Shown piece by piece: positions 18,589 to 26,414 of a DNA stretch of 64,000 nucleotides (position 1 is the first letter of the stretch; each line of letters opens with the position of its first letter). Both the position numbers and the translations under genes were made by a program. Under the pieces are notes generated by a model that had not been told where the DNA came from, did not search any database, and saw only the letters and a program-made list of their open reading frames with translations. The DNA comes from Micavibrio aeruginosavorus EPB. Its GTDB lineage: Bacteria > Pseudomonadota > Alphaproteobacteria > Micavibrionales > Micavibrionaceae. The stretch covers positions 877,444 through 941,443 of the forward strand of contig NC_020812.1 of assembly GCF_000348745.1 (NCBI RefSeq). Direction: 5' to 3'.

Positions 18589-19287
18589 ATGACTAAAAAA
18601 ACGACACGAACCTCCAAGGGTAAGAAAACCACTCCGCGTACGACGGTAAAAAAGGAAGACTTAAAAAGTAAGAAAGAATCTGCGAAATCAAAGAATAAAA
18701 TTGAAGATGAAAAAGTAGATTGCCCGCCAAGTGTAAAAGAAGTCGATCCTTCAGGCTTAACAGAACAAGAGTTTGATGGGAGCTTTACGTTTGATGTTGA
18801 TGATTCGTCTTCAAATAACGATCAAGCAGAAAGTGACTATGAGGTTGGCTATAAAAAGCCTCCTAGATCACGGCAGTTTAAGAAAGGGCAATCTGGTAAT
18901 CCAACGGGGCGGCCCAAAGGGGCTAGGAATATGAAGAGCATAATATATGAGATTGGTAACCAGACTGTTGATGTTAACATCGATGGAACATTGCAACATA
19001 TGAGCCTTGCTGAAGCGACGATAAAGCGCGCGTGGTATAAGGCAGTCAAAGAGGGAAAAACGGATCTTCTTCGTTTTTTACAAGAAAACTATGACAAAGA
19101 AGTTGAGAAAACACAAAAAAAGCCAATTGAGCAAGCTCGTCATGATGCTGTTATGGCTCGTTTTATGGCCTGTTGCATGATGAGCTTAACTCCGTGGCAG
19201 TATATGGCTGAGTTGACAGATGATGATATTGAGGACGGATTAAACGGAATTAAGATTATTGCAAACTTCTCCGAATTTGTTAATTAG
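18589..19287 (+). CDS. DUF5681 domain-containing protein
   Basis: 232 aa. A lysine- and threonine-rich N-terminus of about 75 residues and an acidic linker precede the DUF5681 core, recognised by FKKGQSGNPTGRPKGARN (about residues 103-120). The domain recurs beside ParB-methylases and phage packaging genes, but its biochemical role is unknown. A GGGAGAAAAGTC ribosome site precedes the ATG, and the gene follows the methyltransferase by 12 nt. The highly charged first section suggests nucleic-acid contact. It ends before a strong bidirectional terminator. Confidence 0.8.
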   Translation: MTKKTTRTSKGKKTTPRTTVKKEDLKSKKESAKSKNKIEDEKVDCPPSVKEVDPSGLTEQEFDGSFTFDVDDSSSNNDQAESDYEVGYKKPPRSRQFKKGQSGNPTGRPKGARNMKSIIYEIGNQTVDVNIDGTLQHMSLAEATIKRAWYKAVKEGKTDLLRFLQENYDKEVEKTQKKPIEQARHDAVMARFMACCMMSLTPWQYMAELTDDDIEDGLNGIKIIANFSEFVN

Positions 19288-19302
19288 TCACGCGTTTGTG
19301 GT

Positions 19303-19333
19303 CAACCGGCGCCAGGGGGACTGGCGCCGGTTG
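19303..19333. terminator. Bidirectional terminator between convergent genes
   Basis: CAACCGGCGCCAG (19303-19315) and CTGGCGCCGGTTG (19321-19333) form a perfect 13-bp stem with a 5-nt loop. It separates the DUF5681 gene (+) from the zinc-ribbon gene (-). Confidence 0.8.
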
Positions 19334-19343
19334 ATATTTTGTC

Positions 19344-19877
19344 CTACTGCGTGCAGATCTCACGCCAGACGTTGTTAAAATCCGAAACCTGTTCTTCGAG
19401 ATATGCAATAACGTCTCCGCTCGCGATGAAGCGTTGGAACCCTCCATATCCTCCCATAGCATTCTTGGAGTTCACGTATCCGCAAACTACGGGCGTGCCT
19501 TTCCACAAAACAAAGAAGGAATCTTTGAACTTGGCAGATCCGGGATCTTTCAGACGGTTTTTGATGCCGTCTTGGCTCGCCCAGATCCAGTCTTGCTGCT
19601 TAGAGGGGTTGGAATAGTCCGAGTGACTTGATGATTTTACGGGTGCACTGCTACTTCCGTTTCCGGACGACGCGCTATCATTGATGATGGACAGCGTTAG
19701 GAATCCAGCGATGACAATCACCACCCATGTTCCAACGCTGGTCTTTGCTTTATAGGGGCGCTTCTGCCCACAATGTGGGCAGGTGCTTGCTTTCTTAGAA
19801 ACAACGCCTCCACAGGCACGGCATTCAGCCGTTTTGGAAGGGGCATGGGCATTGGGGTCTTTGTGGAGCATGATCAT
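19344..19877 (-). CDS. Zinc-ribbon membrane protein of unknown function
   Basis: 177 aa. The N-terminus has a zinc ribbon (ECRACGG...TCPHCGQK, two CxxC pairs at about residues 19-37). One membrane segment (WVVIVIAGFLTLSII) follows, then a Ser-rich linker and a C-terminal domain of about 90 residues. That domain contains KNRLKDPGSAKFKDSFF, a pattern seen in small secreted or periplasmic domains next to zinc-ribbon proteins. Its start overlaps the stop of the upstream lipoprotein gene by 4 nt (ATGA), so the two are translationally coupled. Confidence 0.75.
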   Translation of the reverse strand: MIMLHKDPNAHAPSKTAECRACGGVVSKKASTCPHCGQKRPYKAKTSVGTWVVIVIAGFLTLSIINDSASSGNGSSSAPVKSSSHSDYSNPSKQQDWIWASQDGIKNRLKDPGSAKFKDSFFVLWKGTPVVCGYVNSKNAMGGYGGFQRFIASGDVIAYLEEQVSDFNNVWREICTQ

Positions 19878-20326
19878 TTTTTACCTTCCATTTCATTTTT
19901 GAGGGAATAGAGCGCGTTTTGAAGATTGCGGCTGTAAGCGTGGTTGACCAAGCTTGTTTTGTTTTCATAGCCTGATCCCGGATTACTGACTGCGTTATAA
20001 TCCGCAATAACGCGCGTTCCTTTTTTCAGCGAGGCGATGCTATAAGAGACACGGAAGATCGGGTTTCTGTTGAGCTTGGAGCTAAAGAGAAACGCCATAA
20101 TGTCATCGTCGATGGGTTTATCAAAAACCAGCATGGACTCACTGGATGTGCTCAGAGTGTATTGATGGTTCATCATCATATCCGTCAAGGCGTCCTTGAC
20201 GGCAGATTTGCTGACACCGCTGATCGTGACTTCAGGTTTTCCGCTTGGGGTGTTGTGCGTTACAGGGGTTGCGCACGCAGATAAGAAAAATGGCAATATA
20301 AGCAGAGTTAAAAATTGGGCCTTCAT
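19874..20326 (-). CDS. Predicted lipoprotein of unknown function
   Basis: 150 aa. The signal segment ends in the lipobox FFLSAC (Cys18), so it is an envelope lipoprotein. The remaining domain (about 130 residues, FRVSYSIASLKKGTRVIADY) has alternating strands and no recognised family. It overlaps the following zinc-ribbon gene by 4 nt. The pair may form an envelope complex. Confidence 0.75.
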   Translation of the reverse strand: MKAQFLTLLILPFFLSACATPVTHNTPSGKPEVTISGVSKSAVKDALTDMMMNHQYTLSTSSESMLVFDKPIDDDIMAFLFSSKLNRNPIFRVSYSIASLKKGTRVIADYNAVSNPGSGYENKTSLVNHAYSRNLQNALYSLKNEMEGKK

Positions 20327-20350
20327 TGGCTTATTCTCCCGTTTAGATGT

Positions 20351-20378
20351 TAAAAACCACCAGGATTGCTCCTGGTGG
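20351..20378 (-). terminator. Intrinsic terminator (minus strand)
   Basis: CCACCAGGA (20357-20365) pairs with TCCTGGTGG (20370-20378). On the minus strand a TTTTTA run follows. It implies a minus-strand transcript ending here, upstream of the lipoprotein gene. Confidence 0.75.
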
Positions 20379-20385
20379 CCGGGAG

Positions 20386-20559
20386 TTAAGAAGCCGCTGT
20401 TATACGACCGCGACGGCCTTTAGCCGAGGCTTGGACATACGCCGTCGCCTCCCGGCCATAAAGACCGAGAAGCGACGTGATGACGGACACGCCACCGATA
20501 ACAGAGAGGTTCTTAAGCCCCGGACCAGCCAAACAGCAGATCCGCAGCCACATTACCAT
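20386..20559 (-). CDS. Possible small membrane protein
   Basis: 57 aa from an ATG (MVMWLRICCLAGPG...), with one hydrophobic stretch (LSVIGGVSVITSLLGLYG) and a basic tail. It ends 8 nt before the minus-strand terminator at 20351-20378, which is the main support. No clear ribosome site is present. The remaining upstream stretch to 20779 shows no gene and must hold the promoter of the rightward genes. Confidence 0.4.
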   Translation of the reverse strand: MVMWLRICCLAGPGLKNLSVIGGVSVITSLLGLYGREATAYVQASAKGRRGRITAAS

Positions 20560-20779
20560 CGTGTGGGTGGGGATCAACTCTATTGTGGGCTGTGGGGTCG
20601 AAGTTCTCTATCAACAGGGATTTTTTGACCCCAGGATCAAAATCTCAAAAAATTACCGTTACAGAACAGTCGGTTACGCTCGTGTGTGGGCGAATTGTTG
20701 AAATAGGAATTTTATCCTTGATTGACGTATGCACCTTATGGCATTAAGGGAATAGGAAAACAACTATAAGGAGATTGGG

Positions 20780-20983
20780 GTGGGTTTCAGTCATAAGATT
20801 TACCGGGATGCGCAGCTTTATTTGTCAGAGCGTGGTGAGCCCATGCTCCTTGAGGCTATGAAACTCGCGGATATGTTTGCCCGTAAGGGGCAGGTTGAGA
20901 AAAGCCTCTATTGGTATGAAATCACAGAGGCTCTGCAATTTATCATGATGCCGAAAGAGTTGGCCGGGGAGACGATCCATTGA
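20780..20983 (+). CDS. Small conserved-looking protein of unknown function
   Basis: 67 aa starting with GTG behind AAGGAGATTGGG. The protein is helical and soluble (KIYRDAQLYLSERGEPMLLE, ending in a KSLYWYEITEAL helix). Similar short proteins occur across alphaproteobacteria, but no function was recognised. Its stop overlaps the TTG start of the nuclease gene, so the two are coupled. Confidence 0.7.
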   Translation: MGFSHKIYRDAQLYLSERGEPMLLEAMKLADMFARKGQVEKSLYWYEITEALQFIMMPKELAGETIH

Positions 20984-21516
20984 AACTTGCTCTTTCTTTA
21001 ACGTGCGTATTGTTGCTGTGCGTTGTACCAAGCTTCGCAAAAGGCGCCACTACAACAGCTCCGGAAAAGCCGCAGCTTTGTCTTGAGAAAGGTTCCTCAT
21101 GTGAGGTGCTTGAGATTGAGAAGAATACAGGGGCTTTTTTCAATAATCTGAAGTTCGAGCGCGCCATTGATGGCGATACCTTTGTTGCCAGTGGGCATAA
21201 GATCCGGATATGGGGCATTGATACACCAGAGAAGGATGAAGTTGGCTACCTTGCTGGGAAGATGCTGCTTGAGGCTCTGCTGAAAGACGGACACTTGCTT
21301 TGCAAATCAATCGAGAAGGACCGCTATAAGCGGGACGTAATGTACTGCACGATCGATGATCTCGATGTGGGATCCATGATGGTTCAGGCTGGGATTGCCA
21401 AAGACTATACGCGTTATAGCGGCGGGTATTATCGAGTAGAGCAGGCTAAGGCCAAGAAAGAAAAGCGCGGGCTTTGGAAGGAGCGGTGGATGAAACTTGA
21501 TCAGCAAGAAAAATAA
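20980..21516 (+). CDS. Secreted thermonuclease-like (SNase) protein
   Basis: 178 aa. A signal peptide (MKLALSLTCVLLLCVVPSFA) is followed by a staphylococcal-nuclease fold: RAIDGDTF, KIRIWGIDTPEKDE (Arg and acidic active-site positions), DRYKRDVMYC and KKEKRGLW. It probably acts as a calcium-dependent nuclease in the periplasm or outside the cell. Start is TTG, overlapping the TGA of the preceding gene. Export to the envelope is inferred from the signal. Confidence 0.8.
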   Translation: MKLALSLTCVLLLCVVPSFAKGATTTAPEKPQLCLEKGSSCEVLEIEKNTGAFFNNLKFERAIDGDTFVASGHKIRIWGIDTPEKDEVGYLAGKMLLEALLKDGHLLCKSIEKDRYKRDVMYCTIDDLDVGSMMVQAGIAKDYTRYSGGYYRVEQAKAKKEKRGLWKERWMKLDQQEK

Positions 21517-21618
21517 TAAGGGCTATTATGTAGCTTTTATGATTTTTGAGTTTTTATTTGTAGTGGCCCTATTTCGAAACTGTGCTTGAACAATAGGTAT
21601 AAGATAGGAGAATTTTTA

Positions 21619-21819
21619 ATGGAAATGGTCAGCGTTAGCTCTTCAGCAATAAGTGCAATTGGCTACAATCAGCAAACACGAAGATTGAAGATTAAATTTA
21701 AGCAAGGTGATACATACGATTTTTGTGGAGTTCCGCAAAACATATTTGATGAGTTCTTACGTGCGTCTTCAAAAGGACGCTATTACGATATGTATATAAG
21801 GGATAAATACCAATGCTGA
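21619..21819 (+). CDS. KTSC domain protein
   Basis: 66 aa. It fits the KTSC domain: S-x-I-x-x-x-GY near the start, then LKIKFKQGDTYDFCGVP and a final KGRYYDMYIRDKYQC. These small proteins are often fused to or encoded by phages and islands, and their function is unclear. ATG chosen behind ATAGGAG. An earlier in-frame start at 21586 lacks a ribosome site. It may begin the operon that runs into the Hxs genes. Confidence 0.8.
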   Translation: MEMVSVSSSAISAIGYNQQTRRLKIKFKQGDTYDFCGVPQNIFDEFLRASSKGRYYDMYIRDKYQC

Positions 21820-21855
21820 TTTTTTGAAGAGATATACGTCGGAGGGGATTGCTAA

Positions 21856-22302
21856 GTGACCAGCGAATTATTTTATACCATGTTGGGACTTGTCAGCGCA
21901 CTCATCACTATTGTTGGGTTCTTTATGCCAACTAATAACCCGAGAAGCCGATATTATAACGCGTTCTATTTGTTTATTGTGTGCGCGATTTTTTGGTTTG
22001 CATTCAGTGCAGAACGCAAGCTTTCAAGAATTTCAGATGTTGAAAGAGCGGCTATCGCACTCATCAATAATAAAAGCATGAATTATACAAATGTTGGTTA
22101 TGTGCATGCAGCTCTAGTTTTTTTGGAAAAAAATAAAGATCTATTTCCGGATACATATGCGCGTGCGTTATTAATCTGCGATGAATATAAGTGCAATAGT
22201 CCAGAGAGTGATGGAAGAACAATGATTACGGCGGCATATGCTATGGATGGAATTTTAAAAGGTATTGCTGCAATAAACGGAAAAGATGGTCGTGATTATT
22301 AA
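21856..22302 (+). CDS. Membrane protein upstream of the Hxs cassette
   Basis: 148 aa starting with GTG behind GGAGGGG. Two membrane segments near the N-terminus (LFYTMLGLVSALITIVGFFM and FYLFIVCAIFWFAFS) are followed by a cytoplasmic or periplasmic domain of about 95 residues with no known family. It lies 27 nt before hxsD on the same strand, so it is likely co-expressed. A role in locating or exporting the Hxs product is a guess. Confidence 0.7.
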   Translation: MTSELFYTMLGLVSALITIVGFFMPTNNPRSRYYNAFYLFIVCAIFWFAFSAERKLSRISDVERAAIALINNKSMNYTNVGYVHAALVFLEKNKDLFPDTYARALLICDEYKCNSPESDGRTMITAAYAMDGILKGIAAINGKDGRDY

Positions 22303-22329
22303 GTATGAACGAATCTGTGGTGATGTGAG

Positions 22330-22641
22330 ATGAATGGCAATGTAATGGGAAGCATATCCTTGGATTTAAATATTTATAGCAAAGAGTCTATTATGAGGAC
22401 TTGCTATTCAATGGCAAACATTTGTGATTTCTCTCTTGGTCATAAGGAGGGGAGTGTAGTCGTTGATTATTCTTGTAATGCAGGCGCCACTCATGAATTT
22501 GAGGCGGAATTTTTGCGAGCTCTCATTGATTTCTCTCTAAGAGAGGAAATTGAAAATAAGACGAAAAAAATCCGTGAATTGATAGTTTCTGCTGCTTTAG
22601 CTGAAATTAGGGGTAATCAGAAAGTCGAATCAAATGGCTAA
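22330..22641 (+). CDS. hxsD: His-Xaa-Ser system protein HxsD
   Basis: 103 aa, the small partner of the Hxs radical SAM system. It fits the family: an opening ISLDLNIYSKESIMRTCYSM and the charged helix EFLRALIDFSLREEIENKTK that ends with REL-V-AALAEIR. HxsD may act like a recognition or chaperone subunit for peptide modification, but this is inferred. It overlaps hxsB by 8 nt. Confidence 0.82.
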   Translation: MNGNVMGSISLDLNIYSKESIMRTCYSMANICDFSLGHKEGSVVVDYSCNAGATHEFEAEFLRALIDFSLREEIENKTKKIRELIVSAALAEIRGNQKVESNG

Positions 22642-24148
22642 GGTTGCCTTTAATAATTTCGATTCGTACTGTGATAATGGTGAATATCAAATTTTACCAT
22701 TTAGATTTGCGCGAATTCCAAAAATAGAAAATATTTTAATTGTTTCTGAAGTTGGCGAGTATCATTTTTTGCCTGAAGAGGATCTCCGACTTTTTGTGGA
22801 TGGGAATCTTAAAAATAATACTGCTTTATACGACACATTAAAATCCAAACATTTTCTTTTATCTGAAGGAGAAAATGTTGCTTTAAGGCTTGTCTCTGCA
22901 AAATATAGAACAAGAAAATCTCATTTAAGGCATGGGCCGGCGCTTCATATTTTTGTAGTTAGCCTTAGATGTGATCACTCCTGTCCTTATTGCCAAGTTT
23001 CTCGTCAGAGTACTGACAAATCGCGATTTGATATGTCCGATGAAATTGCCATAGCTGCAATTGATCGGATGTTTGAAGCCCCGGCAAAAGAGATAACGGT
23101 TGAATTTCAAGGAGGCGAGCCATTATTGGCGTTCGACAGGATTAAATTTATCGTAGAGTCAGTTATCAAGAAGAATGAACGCTATAAAAAGAATGTTGTT
23201 TTTTCAATAACATCAACATTGCATTTTTTAACAGATGAAATTTTGTCTTTTTTTAAGGAGCATAATTTCCAAGTTTCAACATCTATTGACGGCCCGGAAG
23301 ATCTACACAACTTAAATCGCGTTAAACGAGAAAAAGACTCTTACGCGAAAACAATTAGTATGTTGCAAAAAGCTAGAGATGTTTTAGGTGTAGAAAATAT
23401 TGCGGCCTTGACAACATTAACTAGAGAAAGTCTAAAGGATCCAAAAGCTATCATCGATGAGTATGTGCGACTTGGATTTCGTTCAATATTCCTTCGTCCG
23501 TTGAGCCCTTATGGGTTTGCAGTGAAATCAGCGCGTAAAATTGGATATGATGTATCGGAGTTTTTAAAATTTTATACCGATGCTTTACGGTATATTATTG
23601 AGATAAATAAAAATGGAACCATTATTGAAGAAGCATATACAGCTATTTTGCTCACTCACATTTTAACGCCATTTCCTACCGGATATGTTGATCTGCGATC
23701 ACCTACAGGCTCGGGGCTAGGCGTTATAGTGTATAATTATGATGGTTCTGTCCATGCCTCCGACGAAAGTAGAATGCTTTCAGAAATGGGTGATAACACG
23801 TTCAAGTTAGGTAGCGTTTTTGATTCTTATTCTGATTTAATACAATCGGACGCAATGAAAATTTTATTAGCAACAGGAGTCTCAGAATCTTTGCCCGGCT
23901 GTTCGGATTGCGCTTTCTTGCCGTATTGTGGCGCGGATCCTGTGTTTCATGTAGCTCGTCATAAAGACCCAGTGGGGCACAGGGCGTTTTCTGATCATTG
24001 CGTTAAGCATACGCATATATTTAACACCCTTTTTGAATATATCTATGAAAATGATCGGCAGACCATGGACATATTTTTATCTTGGGTAACAAAACAATCT
24101 GTTTTAGACCTAAATGGGAACAAAGGGGGTGACGCATGCTCCCTCTAA
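22634..24148 (+). CDS. hxsB: His-Xaa-Ser system radical SAM maturase HxsB
   Basis: 504 aa radical SAM enzyme. The cluster motif RCDHSCPYC (Cys113, 117, 120) and GGEP (QGGEPLL) are in place. The C-terminal part carries a SPASM-like cysteine cluster (GCSDCAFLPYCGAD, about 423-436), as in peptide-modifying maturases. It presumably modifies the HxsA repeat region together with HxsC; the chemistry is not known. Overlaps hxsD by 8 nt and hxsC by 13 nt. Base composition is very AT-rich, unlike the core genome. Confidence 0.92.
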   Translation: MAKVAFNNFDSYCDNGEYQILPFRFARIPKIENILIVSEVGEYHFLPEEDLRLFVDGNLKNNTALYDTLKSKHFLLSEGENVALRLVSAKYRTRKSHLRHGPALHIFVVSLRCDHSCPYCQVSRQSTDKSRFDMSDEIAIAAIDRMFEAPAKEITVEFQGGEPLLAFDRIKFIVESVIKKNERYKKNVVFSITSTLHFLTDEILSFFKEHNFQVSTSIDGPEDLHNLNRVKREKDSYAKTISMLQKARDVLGVENIAALTTLTRESLKDPKAIIDEYVRLGFRSIFLRPLSPYGFAVKSARKIGYDVSEFLKFYTDALRYIIEINKNGTIIEEAYTAILLTHILTPFPTGYVDLRSPTGSGLGVIVYNYDGSVHASDESRMLSEMGDNTFKLGSVFDSYSDLIQSDAMKILLATGVSESLPGCSDCAFLPYCGADPVFHVARHKDPVGHRAFSDHCVKHTHIFNTLFEYIYENDRQTMDIFLSWVTKQSVLDLNGNKGGDACSL

Positions 24149-25314
24149 ATACCTTTGCAAAATCTATAGGTAAGATGCCAACGGAGCCAATTAAGGTTTT
24201 GGGGCTAAAAGAGGCACTGTCTGGGGATTTCCCTAGCGATCAAGTCGGTGTTTTTATCGGTAACGATAAACTATCAGTCGATTTTGAAGCTTTAGAACGT
24301 GCGGGGTTTCGAGCTGTAATCCAGAGCGCCGAAAGTAATTTAAACACCTCTCCAATACCTATGATCCACTCCATACGTAATAGTGGCGTTATTGCTGAAG
24401 GTGATGTTATTCGTTTTAAGCCATCTAATGGCCAGGTAAGTGTTCTTTATCGGCGCGGCGCGAATGCAAACAGTCTTTTTGTAACAGAGCGCTGCAATAG
24501 TAAATGCCTAATGTGTAGTCAACCACCTAGAGATGATGACGATTCGTGGATGGTCAATGAGATCCTTGGATATGTTAATCTCATTGATAAAGACATGAGT
24601 TTTTTGGGAATTACAGGCGGAGAGCCCACGTTATTAGAAAATGGACTTTCTGACATCATACTGAAATGTAGAGAGCATTTACCAAATACAAAATTGCATA
24701 TTTTGACGAATGGGAGAACATTTTCTAATCTGCATAATGTAAAGAGGTTTGATCATGCCGTGAATCAAGTCATATGGGCCATTCCTCTGTATTCTGATTT
24801 ACGGCATACGCATGACTATGTTGTTCAGGCGAAAGATGCTTATCAAGAGACCATTAATGGAATCTACAACCTTGCTGAAAGCGGTCATTTAATAGAAATC
24901 AGGTTTGTATTACACAAGCAAACTCTTGATCGACTGCCAATGTTTGCTGAATTTATATATAGAAATATGCCCTTTGTTTCGCATGTGGCTTTGATGGGGT
25001 TGGAACCCATGGGGTATGCGAAAGTTAATAGGGATATTTTGTGGGTTGATCCGGCAGACTATGCAGCAGAGTTAACTGATGCTGCCTGGTATTTAGAAAA
25101 TCGAGGAATTATAACATCAATATACAACGTTCCTCTTTGTGTTTTGCCAAAGAAAGCTTGGCCTCTTGCCCAAAAAAGCATCAGTGATTGGAAAAATGTA
25201 TACGATCCAGAATGTGACTCGTGTAGTGTGAAAGACAAGTGTTGTGGTTTTTTCTCATCATACGGTGCTGCTTGGAAAAGTAGAGCTATAAAATCTGTGG
25301 GGAGTGACTTTTGA
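24136..25314 (+). CDS. hxsC: His-Xaa-Ser system radical SAM maturase HxsC
   Basis: 392 aa, the second radical SAM enzyme of the set. After about 110 N-terminal residues comes the cluster motif ERCNSKCLMCSQPP (Cys120, 124, 127), then GITGGEPTLL. A C-terminal cysteine group (PECDSCSVKDKCCGFF) may bind an auxiliary cluster. The overlap with hxsB and the overlap with the hxsA start show tight coupling. Its target is presumed to be HxsA. Confidence 0.92.
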   Translation: MLPLNTFAKSIGKMPTEPIKVLGLKEALSGDFPSDQVGVFIGNDKLSVDFEALERAGFRAVIQSAESNLNTSPIPMIHSIRNSGVIAEGDVIRFKPSNGQVSVLYRRGANANSLFVTERCNSKCLMCSQPPRDDDDSWMVNEILGYVNLIDKDMSFLGITGGEPTLLENGLSDIILKCREHLPNTKLHILTNGRTFSNLHNVKRFDHAVNQVIWAIPLYSDLRHTHDYVVQAKDAYQETINGIYNLAESGHLIEIRFVLHKQTLDRLPMFAEFIYRNMPFVSHVALMGLEPMGYAKVNRDILWVDPADYAAELTDAAWYLENRGIITSIYNVPLCVLPKKAWPLAQKSISDWKNVYDPECDSCSVKDKCCGFFSSYGAAWKSRAIKSVGSDF

Positions 25315-25904
25315 TGAAGCGCGATTGGAAAAAATATCTGAAGCATGTTGTGGCCTTTACCTTGCCACAATTAGCCTTGGCTACAAGTATATGGACTCCT
25401 GCCCATGCCCACTCCATGGGAAATATTGAGTTGGAAGGAAAGAAGGCATCTTCTAGTCCTATGACGTTTGCAGTACCTTTCAGAGAGGATGGCGGAAACA
25501 TATTTATTGGTCATCGTAGCCATAGAAGCCACAGTAGCCATAGAAGTCATAGTAGTCATAGATCACATTACTCATCTAGTGGCGGGGGCGGATACTCTGC
25601 GCCGAGCTATTCTACTTCTCCGTATTATTCTGGAGGGAACTCCGGTTCTTCATCATCTGGTACAAGATCTTCCTCCCCTGCGGTTGATAACAAGCCAGCG
25701 AAAGCATCACCTGATGCGGCCATGATTATGGCGATGCGCGTTCAAGTGGAACTCACACGTCTTGGTTACTATTTGGGTCCGATTGATGGAGTTATGGGGC
25801 TTGCTACTAAAGCGGCTCTTCGCTCATTCCAACTTGATCAGGGATTGTCACAGAGTGGGGTTATGGATGATGAAACATTATCTAAGCTTGGTGTTTCAAA
25901 CTAA
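25314..25904 (+). CDS. hxsA: His-Xaa-Ser repeat protein HxsA (predicted maturation substrate)
   Basis: 196 aa. A signal peptide (hydrophobic AFTLPQLALATSIWTPAHAH) is followed by a short linker. Seven consecutive H-x-S triplets then span residues 67-87. A Gly/Ser-rich low-complexity region follows, and a C-terminal peptidoglycan-binding domain of the PG_binding_1 type (LGYYLGPIDGVMG, ALRSFQLDQGL, DETLSKLG). Export and cell-wall attachment are therefore likely. The repeats are the presumed site of radical modification by HxsB/HxsC. The ATG directly follows the hxsC stop and has GGAG upstream. Confidence 0.9.
   Translation: MKRDWKKYLKHVVAFTLPQLALATSIWTPAHAHSMGNIELEGKKASSSPMTFAVPFREDGGNIFIGHRSHRSHSSHRSHSSHRSHYSSSGGGGYSAPSYSTSPYYSGGNSGSSSSGTRSSSPAVDNKPAKASPDAAMIMAMRVQVELTRLGYYLGPIDGVMGLATKAALRSFQLDQGLSQSGVMDDETLSKLGVSN
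25512..25574 (+). repeat. Seven tandem His-Xaa-Ser codon triplets in hxsA
   Basis: A 9-nt period encodes HRS, HRS, HSS, HRS, HSS, HRS, HYS. Codons vary (CAT/CAC, AGC/AGT/TCA), so the amino-acid repeat is conserved more than the DNA, which suggests selection on the protein. Confidence 0.95.
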
Positions 25905-26029
25905 TTCTTAGTAGCCTTTGCGCTGAATGTTACGTAGCCTCAGCTCAGTAAGGATATTCTCTCCTAAAAAATTATGGCTGATGGTTTTTGTTACTTGCTT
26001 TTATGGCTGCTCTAAAAATTGAGGAAAAA

Positions 26030-26374
26030 ATGTCCGAACAAGAGATTGTTCAATTAAAAAATATTTCTGAGAATAATGACGATTCCGATAAGGCTAGCGG
26101 GTCTGATCTGACGCCATTTTGGTCATATCTGGCCACCTCTCAGGGGCATGAAATCGCACACCGAGTTGTTGATTTTGTCGAAGACATTAAGAAAATTGGT
26201 CTGAACAAACATTCATCCCATCAGTCACTTGAGACTGCGGCGAAGTATTTTATAATTGCATTTGTGGTTATCGCTGTTTCGGGGCTTTCTTACTTTGGAA
26301 AACTGGACTCGACGACAGGAATGTTATTTGGAACAATTGTTGGATATTTTTTTGGCCAAAAAAATGAGAAATAG
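26030..26374 (+). CDS. Small membrane protein downstream of the Hxs cassette
   Basis: 114 aa from an ATG behind TTGAGGAAAAA; an earlier in-frame start at 25988 is less supported. An acidic, Ser/Asp-rich N-terminal 40 residues and a short helix (HEIAHRVVDFVEDIKKI) are followed by two membrane segments (YFIIAFVVIAVSGLSYF and TGMLFGTIVGYFFG). No family recognised. It lies 125 nt after hxsA on the same strand and might belong to the same unit. Confidence 0.65.
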   Translation: MSEQEIVQLKNISENNDDSDKASGSDLTPFWSYLATSQGHEIAHRVVDFVEDIKKIGLNKHSSHQSLETAAKYFIIAFVVIAVSGLSYFGKLDSTTGMLFGTIVGYFFGQKNEK

Positions 26375-26414
26375 TTTGATGCTTTAATACAGCAGGGCAA
26401 GCGCAGTCTGTTCT

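Noticed and set aside
25512-25574. CRISPR-like array
   Set aside because: The 9-nt periodicity is an in-frame codon repeat, with no spacers or cas genes; no CRISPR array was seen anywhere in the window.
25468-25725. Alternative plus-strand frame inside hxsA
   Set aside because: Shadow of the repeat region in another frame; hydrophobic runs come from the codon pattern.
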